Positions 34,471 through 42,977 of a DNA stretch of 64,000 nt are shown piece after piece. The stretch comes from Mesorhizobium sp. (GTDB lineage Bacteria; Pseudomonadota; Alphaproteobacteria; Rhizobiales; Rhizobiaceae). The DNA is taken from positions 124,001 through 188,000 of the forward strand of contig SAQE01000004.1 in assembly GCA_004020545.1 (NCBI GenBank). The letters run 5' to 3'. Under the pieces are notes generated by a model. The model ran no database searches, was not told where the DNA came from, and saw only the letters and a list, made by a program, of their open reading frames with translations. How positions within the stretch are numbered: position 1 is the stretch's first letter; every line of letters starts with the position of its first letter. The translations under genes were made by a program, and so were the position numbers.

Positions 34471-36783
34471 ATGCCTGACCTACTGCTAGAACTTCGCTCC
34501 GAGGAAATCCCCGCCCGCATGCAGCGCAAGGCGGCGGGCGATCTCAGGAAGATGCTGACCGACGGTCTGGTCGAGGCAGGTCTGACTTATGAGGCGGCGC
34601 GCGAATACTGGACGCCGCGGCGCCTGGCGCTCGACATCCGCGGGCTGACGGCGCGCTCGAAGGACATTCGCGAGGAGATCAAGGGTCCCTCGACCACGGC
34701 GCCCGAGCAGGCGGTGCAGGGCTTCCTGCGCAAGGCCGGCCTTTCATCGATCGCCGAGGCGCATGTCCATTCCGATCCGAAGAAAGGCGACTTTTATGTC
34801 GCCCACATTTCGAAGCCGGGCCGGGCGGCGGAAGCAATCATCGCCGAGCTGGTGCCGGGCATCATCAAAAACTTTCCCTGGCCGAAATCGATGCGCTGGG
34901 GGCCGGCATCGGCCAAGCCCGGCTCGCTGCGCTGGGTGCGGCCGCTGCAATCGATCGTCTGCACCTTCGGCCCGGAGACCGAAGAGCCGGTGGTGGTCGA
35001 TTTCGAGATCGACGGCATCCGCTCCGGCAACGCCACCTACGGCCACCGCTTCCACGCGCCGGGCCTGATCACCGTGCGCCGCTTCGACGACTACGTCGCA
35101 AAGCTCGAGGCGGCCAAGGTCGTGCTCGATGCCGACCGGCGTAAGGAGATCATCCTTCACGACGCCCGCAACATTGCCTTTGCCAACGGACTCGACCTTG
35201 TCGAGGATGAGGGTCTGCTCGAGGAAGTCTCCGGCCTGGTCGAATGGCCGGTGGTGCTGATGGACGAGTTCGAACAGGACTTCCTCACCATTCCCGCCGA
35301 GGTTATCCGCCTCACCATCCGCGCCAACCAGAAGTGTTTTGTGACCCGGCCGCATGGCGCGGCCGAAGACCTCTCCAACCGCTTCGTCCTCGTCGCAAAC
35401 ATCGAGGCGAACGATGGCGGCAAGGAGATCGCATACGGCAACGGCAAGGTGGTCAGGGCGCGCCTTTCCGACGCGCTCTACTTCTGGAAGACCGATCAGG
35501 GCGACCTGCCGGACCTCGACCAGCTCCAGGAATCGGCGGCAAGGTTCGACCTGGATTTGACGAAGCCGCTCGACCAGCGCATGGCGCGGCTCGATCATCT
35601 CAACGTGACCTTCCATGCCAAGCTTGGCACCCAGGGCGAGCGGGTCGCGCGGATCAAGCGACTGGCCGAGGAATTGGCGCCGACGGTGGCGAAGTCGATC
35701 TCCCCCCTTGAGGGGGAGATGGCCGGAAGGCCAGAGGGGGTCGCTTCTGCTGATGCGACGCATTCTAGCCTTTCGAAGAGAGAAGAGGTTGGTACTCCAC
35801 GCGAGACGACCCCCTCTGTCGCCTCCGGCGACATCTCCCCCTCGAGGGGGGAGATTACCACGCTTGTCGCCCGCGCCGCGGTGCTCGCCAAGGCCGATCT
35901 GCAGACCGAAGTGGTCGGCGAGTTCCCGGAGCTGCAGGGCGCCATGGGCCGCAAATATGCGCTGCTGCAGGGCGAGCATCCGTCAGTGGCCGCAGCGGCC
36001 GAGGAGCACTACAAGCCGCAAGGTCCGTCCGACCGCGTGCCGACCGATCCGGTCTCGGTGGCGGTGGCGCTCGCAGACAAGCTCGACACGCTCACCGGCT
36101 TCTGGGCGATCGATGAGAAGCCGACCGGCAGCAAGGACCCGTTCGCGCTGCGGCGCGCGGCCCTTGGTGTGGTCAGGATCCTGATCGAGAACCGCATTCG
36201 CCTGGAGCTGACTTCGATCTTCGCCAAGGCCTTTGCCAACTTCACGGGCGGCGCCGGCCAGATATCCGACTTGCTCGCCTTTTTCCACGACCGCCTGAAG
36301 GTCTATCTCCGTGACCAGGGCGCGCGGTACGACCTGATCGACGCCGTCATCACGTCGCAGTCCGACGACCTTCTGCAGATCGTCCGCCGCGTCGAGGCAT
36401 TGGGCTCCTTCCTCGACAGCGAGGACGGCAGAAACCTGCTCGCCGGCACCAAGCGCGCCGCCAACATCCTGGCTGCCGAGGAGAAGAAGAAAACGCTGGT
36501 CGCCGAGGCTGTTGAGCCGGCGCTGTTCCGCGAAGACGCGGAAAAGAGGCTGGTTTCCGCGGTGAATCAGGCTGAAAAGGAAGCCGGCCAAGCGATTCAA
36601 AATGAAGATTTTTCCGCCGCCATGCTGGCGCTTAGCGTTTTGCGTGAACCCGTTGATTCATTCTTTGAAGGCGTTCTTGTGAATGATGAGGACCAGGCCG
36701 TGCGCGCCAACCGGCTGGCGCTGCTTGCCCGCATCCGCGCCGCCACCGACCAGGTCGCGGATTTTTCAAAAATCGTCGGCTGA
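34471..36783 (+). CDS. glyS: Glycyl-tRNA synthetase beta subunit with in-frame repeat insert
   Basis: 770 residues. N-terminal '[20 protein letters not shown]' and '[20 protein letters not shown]' are typical of GlyS, as are '[20 protein letters not shown]' and '[27 protein letters not shown]' (split here for length: [20 protein letters not shown]). The C-terminal anticodon-binding part ends '[17 protein letters not shown]'. AAGGAG precedes the ATG. Residues ~410-463 are encoded by a palindromic repeat (35698-35862), making this chain longer than normal. The beta subunit binds tRNA-Gly and supports the alpha subunit. Confidence 0.96.
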   Translation: MPDLLLELRSEEIPARMQRKAAGDLRKMLTDGLVEAGLTYEAAREYWTPRRLALDIRGLTARSKDIREEIKGPSTTAPEQAVQGFLRKAGLSSIAEAHVHSDPKKGDFYVAHISKPGRAAEAIIAELVPGIIKNFPWPKSMRWGPASAKPGSLRWVRPLQSIVCTFGPETEEPVVVDFEIDGIRSGNATYGHRFHAPGLITVRRFDDYVAKLEAAKVVLDADRRKEIILHDARNIAFANGLDLVEDEGLLEEVSGLVEWPVVLMDEFEQDFLTIPAEVIRLTIRANQKCFVTRPHGAAEDLSNRFVLVANIEANDGGKEIAYGNGKVVRARLSDALYFWKTDQGDLPDLDQLQESAARFDLDLTKPLDQRMARLDHLNVTFHAKLGTQGERVARIKRLAEELAPTVAKSISPLEGEMAGRPEGVASADATHSSLSKREEVGTPRETTPSVASGDISPSRGEITTLVARAAVLAKADLQTEVVGEFPELQGAMGRKYALLQGEHPSVAAAAEEHYKPQGPSDRVPTDPVSVAVALADKLDTLTGFWAIDEKPTGSKDPFALRRAALGVVRILIENRIRLELTSIFAKAFANFTGGAGQISDLLAFFHDRLKVYLRDQGARYDLIDAVITSQSDDLLQIVRRVEALGSFLDSEDGRNLLAGTKRAANILAAEEKKKTLVAEAVEPALFREDAEKRLVSAVNQAEKEAGQAIQNEDFSAAMLALSVLREPVDSFFEGVLVNDEDQAVRANRLALLARIRAATDQVADFSKIVG
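35698..35862. repeat. Palindromic repeat pair inserted in-frame in glyS
   Basis: Two inverted halves of about 48 bases face each other: the left starts ATCTCCCCCCTTGAGGGGGA, and the right, read on the other strand, starts ATCTCCCCCCTCGAGGGGGA. Both contain GAGATG..AGAGGGGGTCG. The segment has no stop in the glyS frame and a length compatible with keeping frame, adding roughly 54 codons ('[13 protein letters not shown]...SPSRGEIT'). Confidence 0.85.
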
Positions 36784-36919
36784 TAGCTCGAAAACTGCGC
36801 GTTCGAAGCCGCCCGCATTCGCCAGGATGCGGGCAGGCTTCAACAAATTGGCGCCCGAAATTTAATGCGCCGGAGCCGGCTTACAGTCATATGACGATGA
36901 CCTCCGCATGGGAGAACCA

Positions 36920-36968
36920 ATGCATGTCGTCCAGAAGTGTTCAGTGGTTCTGGAACAACGACATGCAT
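36920..36968. repeat. Rhizobial intergenic palindrome (ATGCATGTCGT type)
   Basis: ATGCATGTCGT (36920-36930) and ACGACATGCAT (36958-36968) are a perfect 11-bp inverted repeat, continued inward by CCAGAA/TTCTGG. This is a familiar intergenic repeat in rhizobial genomes. It is followed at 36981-37023 by a second imperfect palindrome with AAGCGCGTC and GACGCGCCTT arms. Confidence 0.65.
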
Positions 36969-37050
36969 CGAACAAAGACTTGAAGCGCGTCGCCTGAATT
37001 CACTTCAGCGTGACGCGCCTTAAGATGTTCCCCAACCACGGAGGCATGCC

Positions 37051-37419
37051 ATGAATTCCGTTCACGACATCGATTTGACTGAAGAAACCCCGGCCGCCGC
37101 CGAGGGTATCGAGCCCGCTTCTGAAAGCCTCCTCGACCATGCCGCCGCCGCGGCGGTCGAAGCCGCCGATCCGTCTGAAGACGATGAGGACGAAGGCGAC
37201 GAGGAAGAAGCCGGCGACGAAGACAGCGACGACGATGACGACGAAGACGAAGACGCCGATGAGGAAGCCACTGCCTCGAGCGAGGACGAGTCGGACGACG
37301 AAGACGGCGACGACGATGAGGACGCCGACGAAGAAGCCAAGGCCTCGGGTGATGACGAGGATGAAGACGGCGACGACGAAGACGAGTCCGACGAGGACGA
37401 CAAGGAAGAAGCGGCCTGA
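37051..37419 (+). CDS. Hyperacidic low-complexity protein, 122 residues
   Basis: After a ~40-residue N-terminus ('MNSVHDIDLTEETPAAAEGI'), about 70% of the remaining 83 residues are Asp or Glu, arranged as irregular Asp/Glu runs broken by Ala/Ser/Gly. GGAGG precedes the ATG by 6 bases and a good terminator follows, so it behaves as an independent gene. It could be a nucleic-acid mimic, a chaperone-like polyanion or a metal buffer; nothing in the sequence decides. The opposite strand gives a Ser-rich shadow frame. Confidence 0.75.
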   Translation: MNSVHDIDLTEETPAAAEGIEPASESLLDHAAAAAVEAADPSEDDEDEGDEEEAGDEDSDDDDDEDEDADEEATASSEDESDDEDGDDDEDADEEAKASGDDEDEDGDDEDESDEDDKEEAA

Positions 37420-37443
37420 GCCGTTTCTCATCGCTTGAACAAC

Positions 37444-37476
37444 GAAGGGCGGCGCGGTGAGCGTCGCCCTTTTTTC
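37444..37476 (+). terminator. Rho-independent terminator after the acidic protein gene
   Basis: AGGGCGGCG-CGGTGAG-CGTCGCCCT followed by six T residues forms a 9-bp stem with one G-T pair. It begins 25 bases after the stop codon. Confidence 0.8.
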
Positions 37477-37491
37477 GTCAACCCTTGTCTA

Positions 37492-37881
37492 TCAGTCCTC
37501 CAGGATGCTGACGCGCACGCTGTCCGGATAGACGTCGACCTCGATCAGCGGCTCGCCATTGACGATGGCGCGCCGGGTCGCGCTGCTCATCGCGCCGCCG
37601 CGTTCCAGCATGCGCTCCAGTTGGGCGCGGTCATCATTGCCGCGGAACCATGGATCGCCCTGGTCGTCGGCGTCGCGCCGGCGGAACTTGTGCCAGTTGG
37701 CCCTGTCCTGCCGCACCATCTGTGCCGCGCTCCGCAGCGGGTAGCCGTCGCTGGCTTGATGGTCGCGTTCGGAAATGCGCGCAACATAGGACCCCAGCAT
37801 GTCCTGAGCCCGGGCAGCGCTCGCATTCAGCGCCAACGCAGCCAACAGCCCGGCGACAATCATTGCTTTCGAACCCGTCAT
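37492..37881 (-). CDS. Hypothetical secreted protein
   Basis: 129 residues with a clear signal peptide ('MIVAGLLAALALNASAARA-QD'). The mature part has 'SYVARISERDHQASDGYPLR' and ends 'EPLIEVDVYPDSVRVSILED'. No domain was recognised. It converges on the acidic protein gene and precedes nothing obvious on its own strand. Confidence 0.7.
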   Translation of the reverse strand: MTGSKAMIVAGLLAALALNASAARAQDMLGSYVARISERDHQASDGYPLRSAAQMVRQDRANWHKFRRRDADDQGDPWFRGNDDRAQLERMLERGGAMSSATRRAIVNGEPLIEVDVYPDSVRVSILED

Positions 37882-37998
37882 GAAATCCCCCTCTGAAACA
37901 TCACCCTGTTATGCCCGAACCGGTAACGGAAATCGGACAGCAACGAAAAGTTCACTTGGCTTGGCACCCGACGCAACCGGGCCGCCGCAAGGGCTGGT

Positions 37999-38574
37999 CT
38001 ACATTGCCTTGCCGACCGGCTGCAATGTCGAGGCGTTTTGCGGTTTGGCTTGCGATTGGCCGCCCGATGCGTTGGCGGCCGCCTTGTTGTCGGCCGCTTT
38101 CGTCTGCCCGTTGTCGGCCGTCGTGGCGGTGCCGTTGGGAGGCGTGGCAGTAGCCGGCGCGGTGCCGTTTGCCGGTGTCGTGGCAGCCGGTGCCGTGGTC
38201 TTGGCAGCCGCGGTCGCCGCGGGCGTTGCGAAGGCGCCGCCGACGATGCCGCCGCGAATGATCATCGGCGTCTGCGCGCGGCCATGCCCGGATTTCTCCG
38301 GGATCGCGGCCACCTTCTCATCGGTGACGCTCGGCACCGGCTCGCCGAGCGCCACGACCGATGGTGTCGAGGCAGCGGAGATCGGGCCAGGCTCGATCGC
38401 GGCCAGCCTGACCACGGACGGCGTCGAGGTCGCAACGCCAAGCACGACGATGGACGAAGCCTGCGCCAAACCGGTCGTCGCCAAAAGGCCGATACCGACC
38501 GCTCCTAGAGCAATTCCAGGAAAACCGCGTAACGGTTTTCCGTCCGGAATTGCGTCAAAACAAAGCTTACGCAT
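37999..38574 (-). CDS. Hypothetical secreted Ala/Thr-rich protein with repeat-derived N-terminus
   Basis: About 191 residues. GGGGAG lies 8 bases before the ATG at 38574. The signal peptide spans 'GIALGAVGIGLLATTGLAQA' and the C-terminal half is a low-complexity Ala/Thr/Pro/Asn/Gly linker. The first ~19 residues ('LCFDAIPDGKPLRGFPGI') are encoded by the palindromic repeat at 38511-38567. No enzymatic domain was recognised. It is on the opposite strand to tsaC. Confidence 0.65.
   Translation of the reverse strand: MRKLCFDAIPDGKPLRGFPGIALGAVGIGLLATTGLAQASSIVVLGVATSTPSVVRLAAIEPGPISAASTPSVVALGEPVPSVTDEKVAAIPEKSGHGRAQTPMIIRGGIVGGAFATPAATAAAKTTAPAATTPANGTAPATATPPNGTATTADNGQTKAADNKAAANASGGQSQAKPQNASTLQPVGKAM
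38511..38567. repeat. Rhizobial AATTCC/GGAATT palindrome overlapping a gene start
   Basis: AGCAATTCCAGGAAAACCG and CGGTTTTCCGTCCGGAATTGC are inverted arms. The same unit occurs at 41175-41231 and, split by a transposon, at 41232-41250 plus 44558-44586. Here it forms codons ~8-26 of the minus-strand gene. Confidence 0.8.
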
Positions 38575-38740
38575 CACGATAACTCCCCGAGCCCAACAAC
38601 CGGAAATCCGCACCCTAGAGGCGTCGAATTGATGCCGGCTTGCGCGGAAACTTAACATTTTAGGGATTGATAAATCGCCAATGCCCGCCTTGCCCCGCCT
38701 TCCCTGCCGTATTACGGGACCGGCGTATCGATGATTGGTG

Positions 38741-39709
38741 ATGAATTTGGCTGAGATACTTGCCGTCGGCGAGGCGATGGAGCGGGCGCTGGCGCTGCTC
38801 GAAGGCGGCGATGTCGTCGCCATCCCGACCGAGACCGTCTACGGGCTGGCGGGCGATGCCACCAACGGCGTCGCCGTCGCACGCATCTTCGAGGCCAAGG
38901 GCCGTCCGCGCTTCAATCCGCTGATCGCCCATGTCGCCGATCTCGCCATGGCGGAACGCATCGCCACATTCGATCCGTTGTCGGCCAGGCTGGCGGAGGC
39001 CTTCTGGCCCGGTCCGCTGACGCTGGTTTTGCCGCAGCGCCCGGAAAGCGGCATCCATCCGCTGGTCACCGCGGGGCTGGGCACCATCGCGCTGCGCATG
39101 CCGAGGGGTTTTGGCGGCGAGCTGATCGCGAGGCTCGGCCGGCCGCTCGCCGCCCCCAGCGCCAATTCCTCCGGCAGGATCAGCGCCACGACGGCACAAG
39201 CGGTCGCAGCCGATCTTGGCGGGAAGATCAAGCTGGTGGTCGATGGTGGCGCGACGCCGGTCGGCCTGGAATCGACCATCGTCAAGATCGAGGACGGCAA
39301 GCTGCGGCTGCTGAGGCCCGGCGGCATTGCTGCCGAGGATATCGAAGCGGTCGCCGGTGTGGAACTATTGCGAGGCGCTGCCGGCATCGAGGCGCCGGGC
39401 ATGCTTGCGTCGCATTATGCACCGGGCGCGTCGATGCGGCTCAATGCCGGCAAGATTGCGAGCGGCGAAGCGCTGCTTGCCTTCGGCCCCAAGCGAGCCG
39501 AAGGCTGGCAGGATGCGGTGGCGGTGCGCAATCTTTCCGAGGCCGGCGATCTGCGCGAGGCCGCCGCCAATCTGTTCGCCTATATGCAGGCGCTCGACCG
39601 CAGCGGCGCCGCGACCATTGCCGTCGAGCCGATCCCGTCCGACGGCTTGGGCGAGGCGATCAACGACCGGCTCGCGCGCGCCGCCGCCCCGCGTGACAAG
39701 ATCGACTGA
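38741..39709 (+). CDS. tsaC: L-threonylcarbamoyladenylate synthase (YrdC/Sua5)
   Basis: About 322 residues: an N-terminal YrdC domain with 'GGDVVAIPTETVYGLAGDAT', 'FWPGPLTLVLP' and 'PLAAPSANSSGRISATTA', then a Sua5 C-terminal domain after 'GMLASHYAPGASMRL'. It makes the threonylcarbamoyl-AMP used for t6A37 in ANN-reading tRNAs. ATG 38741 is preferred over TTG 38735. Confidence 0.95.
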   Translation: MNLAEILAVGEAMERALALLEGGDVVAIPTETVYGLAGDATNGVAVARIFEAKGRPRFNPLIAHVADLAMAERIATFDPLSARLAEAFWPGPLTLVLPQRPESGIHPLVTAGLGTIALRMPRGFGGELIARLGRPLAAPSANSSGRISATTAQAVAADLGGKIKLVVDGGATPVGLESTIVKIEDGKLRLLRPGGIAAEDIEAVAGVELLRGAAGIEAPGMLASHYAPGASMRLNAGKIASGEALLAFGPKRAEGWQDAVAVRNLSEAGDLREAAANLFAYMQALDRSGAATIAVEPIPSDGLGEAINDRLARAAAPRDKID

Positions 39710-39727
39710 GCGCCATAGGTTGGGCTC

Positions 39728-41158
39728 ATGAACGATCAGCCCTTCGACCTCGATCCCGCCCTCATCGACCGTTTCGCGGCCATCGTCGGCGACAAATACG
39801 CGCTGCGCGACCAGGCCGACATCGCGCCTTACATCACCGAAAGGCGTGGCCTCTGGCACGGCCGGACATCGCTGGTGCTGAGGCCTGGCAGCGTCGAGGA
39901 AGTGAGCCGCATCATGCGGCTGGCGACCGAGACCGGAACGCCGGTCGTGCCGCAGAGCGGCAACACCGGCCTGGTCGGCGCCCAGGTGCCGGACAAGTCC
40001 GGGCACGACATCGTGCTGTCGCTGTCGAGGCTGAACCGCATCCGCGAGATCGATGTGCTGTCGAACACGATCACCGCCGAGGCCGGCGTCATCCTGCAGA
40101 CGCTGCAGGAAGCGGCCGACGCCGCCGACCGGCTGTTTCCGCTGTCGCTCGCAGCGCAAGGCTCCTGCCAGATCGGCGGCAATCTTTCCTCCAATGCCGG
40201 CGGCACCGGCGTGCTTGCTTACGGCAATGCGCGCGAGCTCTGCCTCGGCGTCGAGGTGGTGCTGCCGACGGGAGAAGTGTTCGACGATCTGCGCAAGCTG
40301 AAGAAGGACAACACCGGCTACGATCTGAAGAACCTCTTCGTCGGCGCCGAGGGCACGCTCGGCGTCATCACCGCCGCGGTGCTGAAGCTGTTTCCCAAGC
40401 CGAAGGGCAGGGAGGTTGCCTTCGTCGGCCTGTCTTCGGCGAGAGACGCGCTGTCCCTGTTCACCCTGGCGATGGACCAGGCGGGTGCCGCGCTCACTGC
40501 CTTCGAGCTGATCGGCAAGCGGCCTTACGATTTCACGCTTCTGCATGCGCAGGGCGTGATGCGGCCGCTGGCCGACGACTGGCCATGGTATGTGCTGATG
40601 CAGATTTCTTCCGGTCGCTCGGAAGAAGATGGCAGGGCGCTGATCGAGGAGGTGCTGGCGGCCGGCCTGGAGCGCGGCATCGTCGGCGACGCAGTGGTCG
40701 CGGCAAGCCTTGCCCAGGGCGACGCCTTCTGGAATTTCCGCGAGGTGCTGCCCGAGTGCCAGAAGCCGGAAGGCGCTTCGATCAAGCACGACATCTCGGT
40801 GCCGATCGCCTCGATTCCGGACTTCATCGAGACGGCCGCAGGCGCCGTCGCCTCTGTCAGGCCCGGCGCGCGCGTCGTCTGCTTCGGCCACATGGGCGAC
40901 GGCAATCTCCACTACAACATCTCGCGCCCCGAAGGCGGTGACGACGAAGCGTTCCTTGCTCTCTACCGCCCGATGAACAACGCCGTGCATGACGTCGTGC
41001 GCTCCTTCCACGGCTCGATCTCGGCCGAGCACGGCATCGGCCAGTTGAAGCGCGACGAACTGGCCGCCACGGCGCCGCCGATGGCGATCGACCTGATGCG
41101 CCGGGTAAAGGCGGCATTTGATCCGGCCGGCATCATGAATCCCGGTAAGGTTATCTGA
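39728..41158 (+). CDS. FAD-binding oxidoreductase (D-2-hydroxyacid dehydrogenase family)
   Basis: 476 residues of the GlcD/D2HGDH type: FAD-binding loop 'VVPQSGNTGLVGAQVP', 'GNLSSNAGGTGVLAYGNARE', and the C-terminal 'CFGHMGDGNLHYNISRP' and 'GSISAEHGIGQLKR', which supply the metal His and catalytic residues. It oxidises D-2-hydroxyacids such as D-2-hydroxyglutarate or D-lactate. Starts 18 bases after tsaC and is likely cotranscribed. Confidence 0.92.
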   Translation: MNDQPFDLDPALIDRFAAIVGDKYALRDQADIAPYITERRGLWHGRTSLVLRPGSVEEVSRIMRLATETGTPVVPQSGNTGLVGAQVPDKSGHDIVLSLSRLNRIREIDVLSNTITAEAGVILQTLQEAADAADRLFPLSLAAQGSCQIGGNLSSNAGGTGVLAYGNARELCLGVEVVLPTGEVFDDLRKLKKDNTGYDLKNLFVGAEGTLGVITAAVLKLFPKPKGREVAFVGLSSARDALSLFTLAMDQAGAALTAFELIGKRPYDFTLLHAQGVMRPLADDWPWYVLMQISSGRSEEDGRALIEEVLAAGLERGIVGDAVVAASLAQGDAFWNFREVLPECQKPEGASIKHDISVPIASIPDFIETAAGAVASVRPGARVVCFGHMGDGNLHYNISRPEGGDDEAFLALYRPMNNAVHDVVRSFHGSISAEHGIGQLKRDELAATAPPMAIDLMRRVKAAFDPAGIMNPGKVI

Positions 41159-41174
41159 TCCTTCCAACATCCAA

Positions 41175-41231
41175 AGCAATTCCAGGAAAAGTGCGCAGCG
41201 GGTTTCCGTTCGGAATTGCGTCAAGATAAAG
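41175..41231. repeat. Rhizobial AATTCC/GGAATT palindrome, intact copy
   Basis: AGCAATTCCAGGAAAAGTGC and GGGTTTCCGTTCGGAATTGC are inverted arms immediately downstream of the FAD oxidoreductase gene. It lies in tandem with a second copy interrupted by the transposon at 41251. Confidence 0.75.
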
Positions 41232-41301
41232 AGCAATTCCAGGAAAAGTGCGCTATTCGGTAGCAACCGCCACCAGATCAAGCTTGTCGCGTTGACCGCT
41301 G

Positions 41302-42531
41302 TCAGCGGAACGATAGGGGTCTCGGATCGGGTATAGTCAATTCGGCATCGGTGAACAGATTCGGGAAGAGCCTCTCGCGATAGTCCAGCGGGAAAGCAAT
41401 GCGGACAGGAGCTTTGGGCGTTTCGGACTTTAGGAAGCCTTGTCTAACCATTGCTGACATCGTGTTCCGTGCCGTTCTTTCCGATGTCTTGAGAACGAGA
41501 TGAACATCACCGCGCTCGAGTGATCCGTGTTTGAGGACTGCCGCTAAGAGATCGGGCGCGCGTTTGTCTTCGCTTATGTCCTTGACGAGTAAGCGGTACC
41601 GATCTTCCAGGCGACCAAGGTCGAAAATCGCTGTGGAGAAGCGTATTTGATCGAGTGCCACGGTAAGGAACCACTCGCAAAAGTCCTTGAGAGCTGCTTC
41701 CGAGAGATTGCCTCGGCCATCGAGATCCCCGCGACGAGGGCTGTCTGCGTGGTCCATCATCCGTTTGTATTCGCCTCGATCCTTGAGACCGCGGGCCAGG
41801 CCTCTTGAAATCGACCACAAGCCATGTCCCCCGATGCCTGCTTTCAGCGCCATCGCGTGTGACATCAACCGGGACACACGGCCGTTGCCGTCAGGGAACG
41901 GGTGGATGTAGTTGAAACGGTGGTGAGCGGAAGCGATGGCAATGATACGGGTGCTCGCCCATTTTTCCGCTACTCCAAAACGCTTCGAGAAGTGCGCCAT
42001 GAAGGTCTCGACCCAATCTGAAGAGGGGGGCTGATGTCTTCCGACAACCACGTCGTCGCTCGCAGTCTTTCTGAACTCACCGGGAACGATCTCGACCTTC
42101 GATCCATCTGGTCGTTCCATGAACCTGAACTCTGCGGGCATCTCGTGATAGAACATGCGGTGAACCCAAGCGATGAACTCAACCGATGTCGGGCTCGGCA
42201 AATCTCCTTGGGAGTACATCTCATCGATTTTGCGCTGAACGATAACGTGCGCCTTGGCCTCGAGCGCTAGGGCTCGCCGTTCAGGTTCGACCTCCGCACC
42301 GGCGAGTGCCTTTTCGATGTCCTTGGGACGCGTGTTGTGACCCTCGATGAGGTTCGAGTAGTAGCAATTCATCATCCGAACCAAGTCGGCGAGTTCCGCA
42401 GCCGATTCTGAATGGAGGCCGCGCCCCAAATTGTCTGCCTCCCTCTGCAGTTCTACCGTGAGGTCTGCTAAGACGGACGGGATGGTGTCCTGGAAAAAGC
42501 AGGGCTCGATACGAGCAGGCGTTTCAAGCAT
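41302..42531 (-). CDS. Fic family protein (predicted AMPylase), transposon passenger
   Basis: 409 residues. The Fic motif is fully canonical: 'HPFPDGNGRVSR' with catalytic His, near residue 217. Upstream, 'SNLIEGHNT' near residue 59 is the class II inhibitory motif (S/T-x3-E-G/N) whose Glu blocks ATP in the resting state. The C-terminal third has a winged-helix-like segment ('LKTSERTARNTMSAMVRQGF'). Such proteins transfer AMP to target hydroxyls; the target is unknown. It is the left passenger of the transposon and is transcribed outward toward 41251. Confidence 0.92.
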   Translation of the reverse strand: MLETPARIEPCFFQDTIPSVLADLTVELQREADNLGRGLHSESAAELADLVRMMNCYYSNLIEGHNTRPKDIEKALAGAEVEPERRALALEAKAHVIVQRKIDEMYSQGDLPSPTSVEFIAWVHRMFYHEMPAEFRFMERPDGSKVEIVPGEFRKTASDDVVVGRHQPPSSDWVETFMAHFSKRFGVAEKWASTRIIAIASAHHRFNYIHPFPDGNGRVSRLMSHAMALKAGIGGHGLWSISRGLARGLKDRGEYKRMMDHADSPRRGDLDGRGNLSEAALKDFCEWFLTVALDQIRFSTAIFDLGRLEDRYRLLVKDISEDKRAPDLLAAVLKHGSLERGDVHLVLKTSERTARNTMSAMVRQGFLKSETPKAPVRIAFPLDYRERLFPNLFTDAELTIPDPRPLSFR

Positions 42532-42977
42532 TTTTTGCCGATCCTAAAAGATGCCAATTTCCTTTTATATAAGTCACTTACGTCAGCAATAGGCAACGGG
42601 TTGCCGATTATTGTTGCCGATCTTCGTTGCCGCATCGCAGTGTACGCCGCAGGAGTGGGGCGAGGCCTAAGCGATGCCCTGCGATCTCGATACGGTAAAT
42701 CGTTCCCCAGTTATCTAAATTACAAGAATCCGATCGACTCCTGAAACGAGATCCGCTAAGGGCCCGCCTCATGTTCAGGCGGACACGCATACGGCGCTGA
42801 TTTCGACGGCCTTCCGAGGCCGCAGCATCGCCACGCGTATCGACGACTGCCAGCCCTGGAGCCTGAACATGAACACTCGCGCCTCTAATTCCCCCACGCC
42901 CCGCCTGACTCCGAGGATTCTGGAGCGTCCGTGGTTGGATAATATCCACCACGATCCCGACAACCGCACGCGGGGGT
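42532..42977. other. Gap inside transposon between fic and transposase
   Basis: No supported gene. It begins with an AT-rich stretch (about 42540-42590) that likely holds the fic promoter. TCATGTTCAGGC (42769-42780) and GCCTGAACATGA (42861-42872) are a perfect 12-bp inverted repeat separated by 80 bases; it may be a regulatory site for either divergent gene. Confidence 0.5.

Noticed and set aside
37062-37403. Serine-rich minus-strand frame opposite the acidic protein
   Set aside because: Poly-Ser here is just the complement of GAC/GAG/GAA codons.
39365-41281. 638-codon minus-strand frame over tsaC and the FAD oxidoreductase
   Set aside because: Shadow of two well-recognised genes; it also runs into the transposon end.
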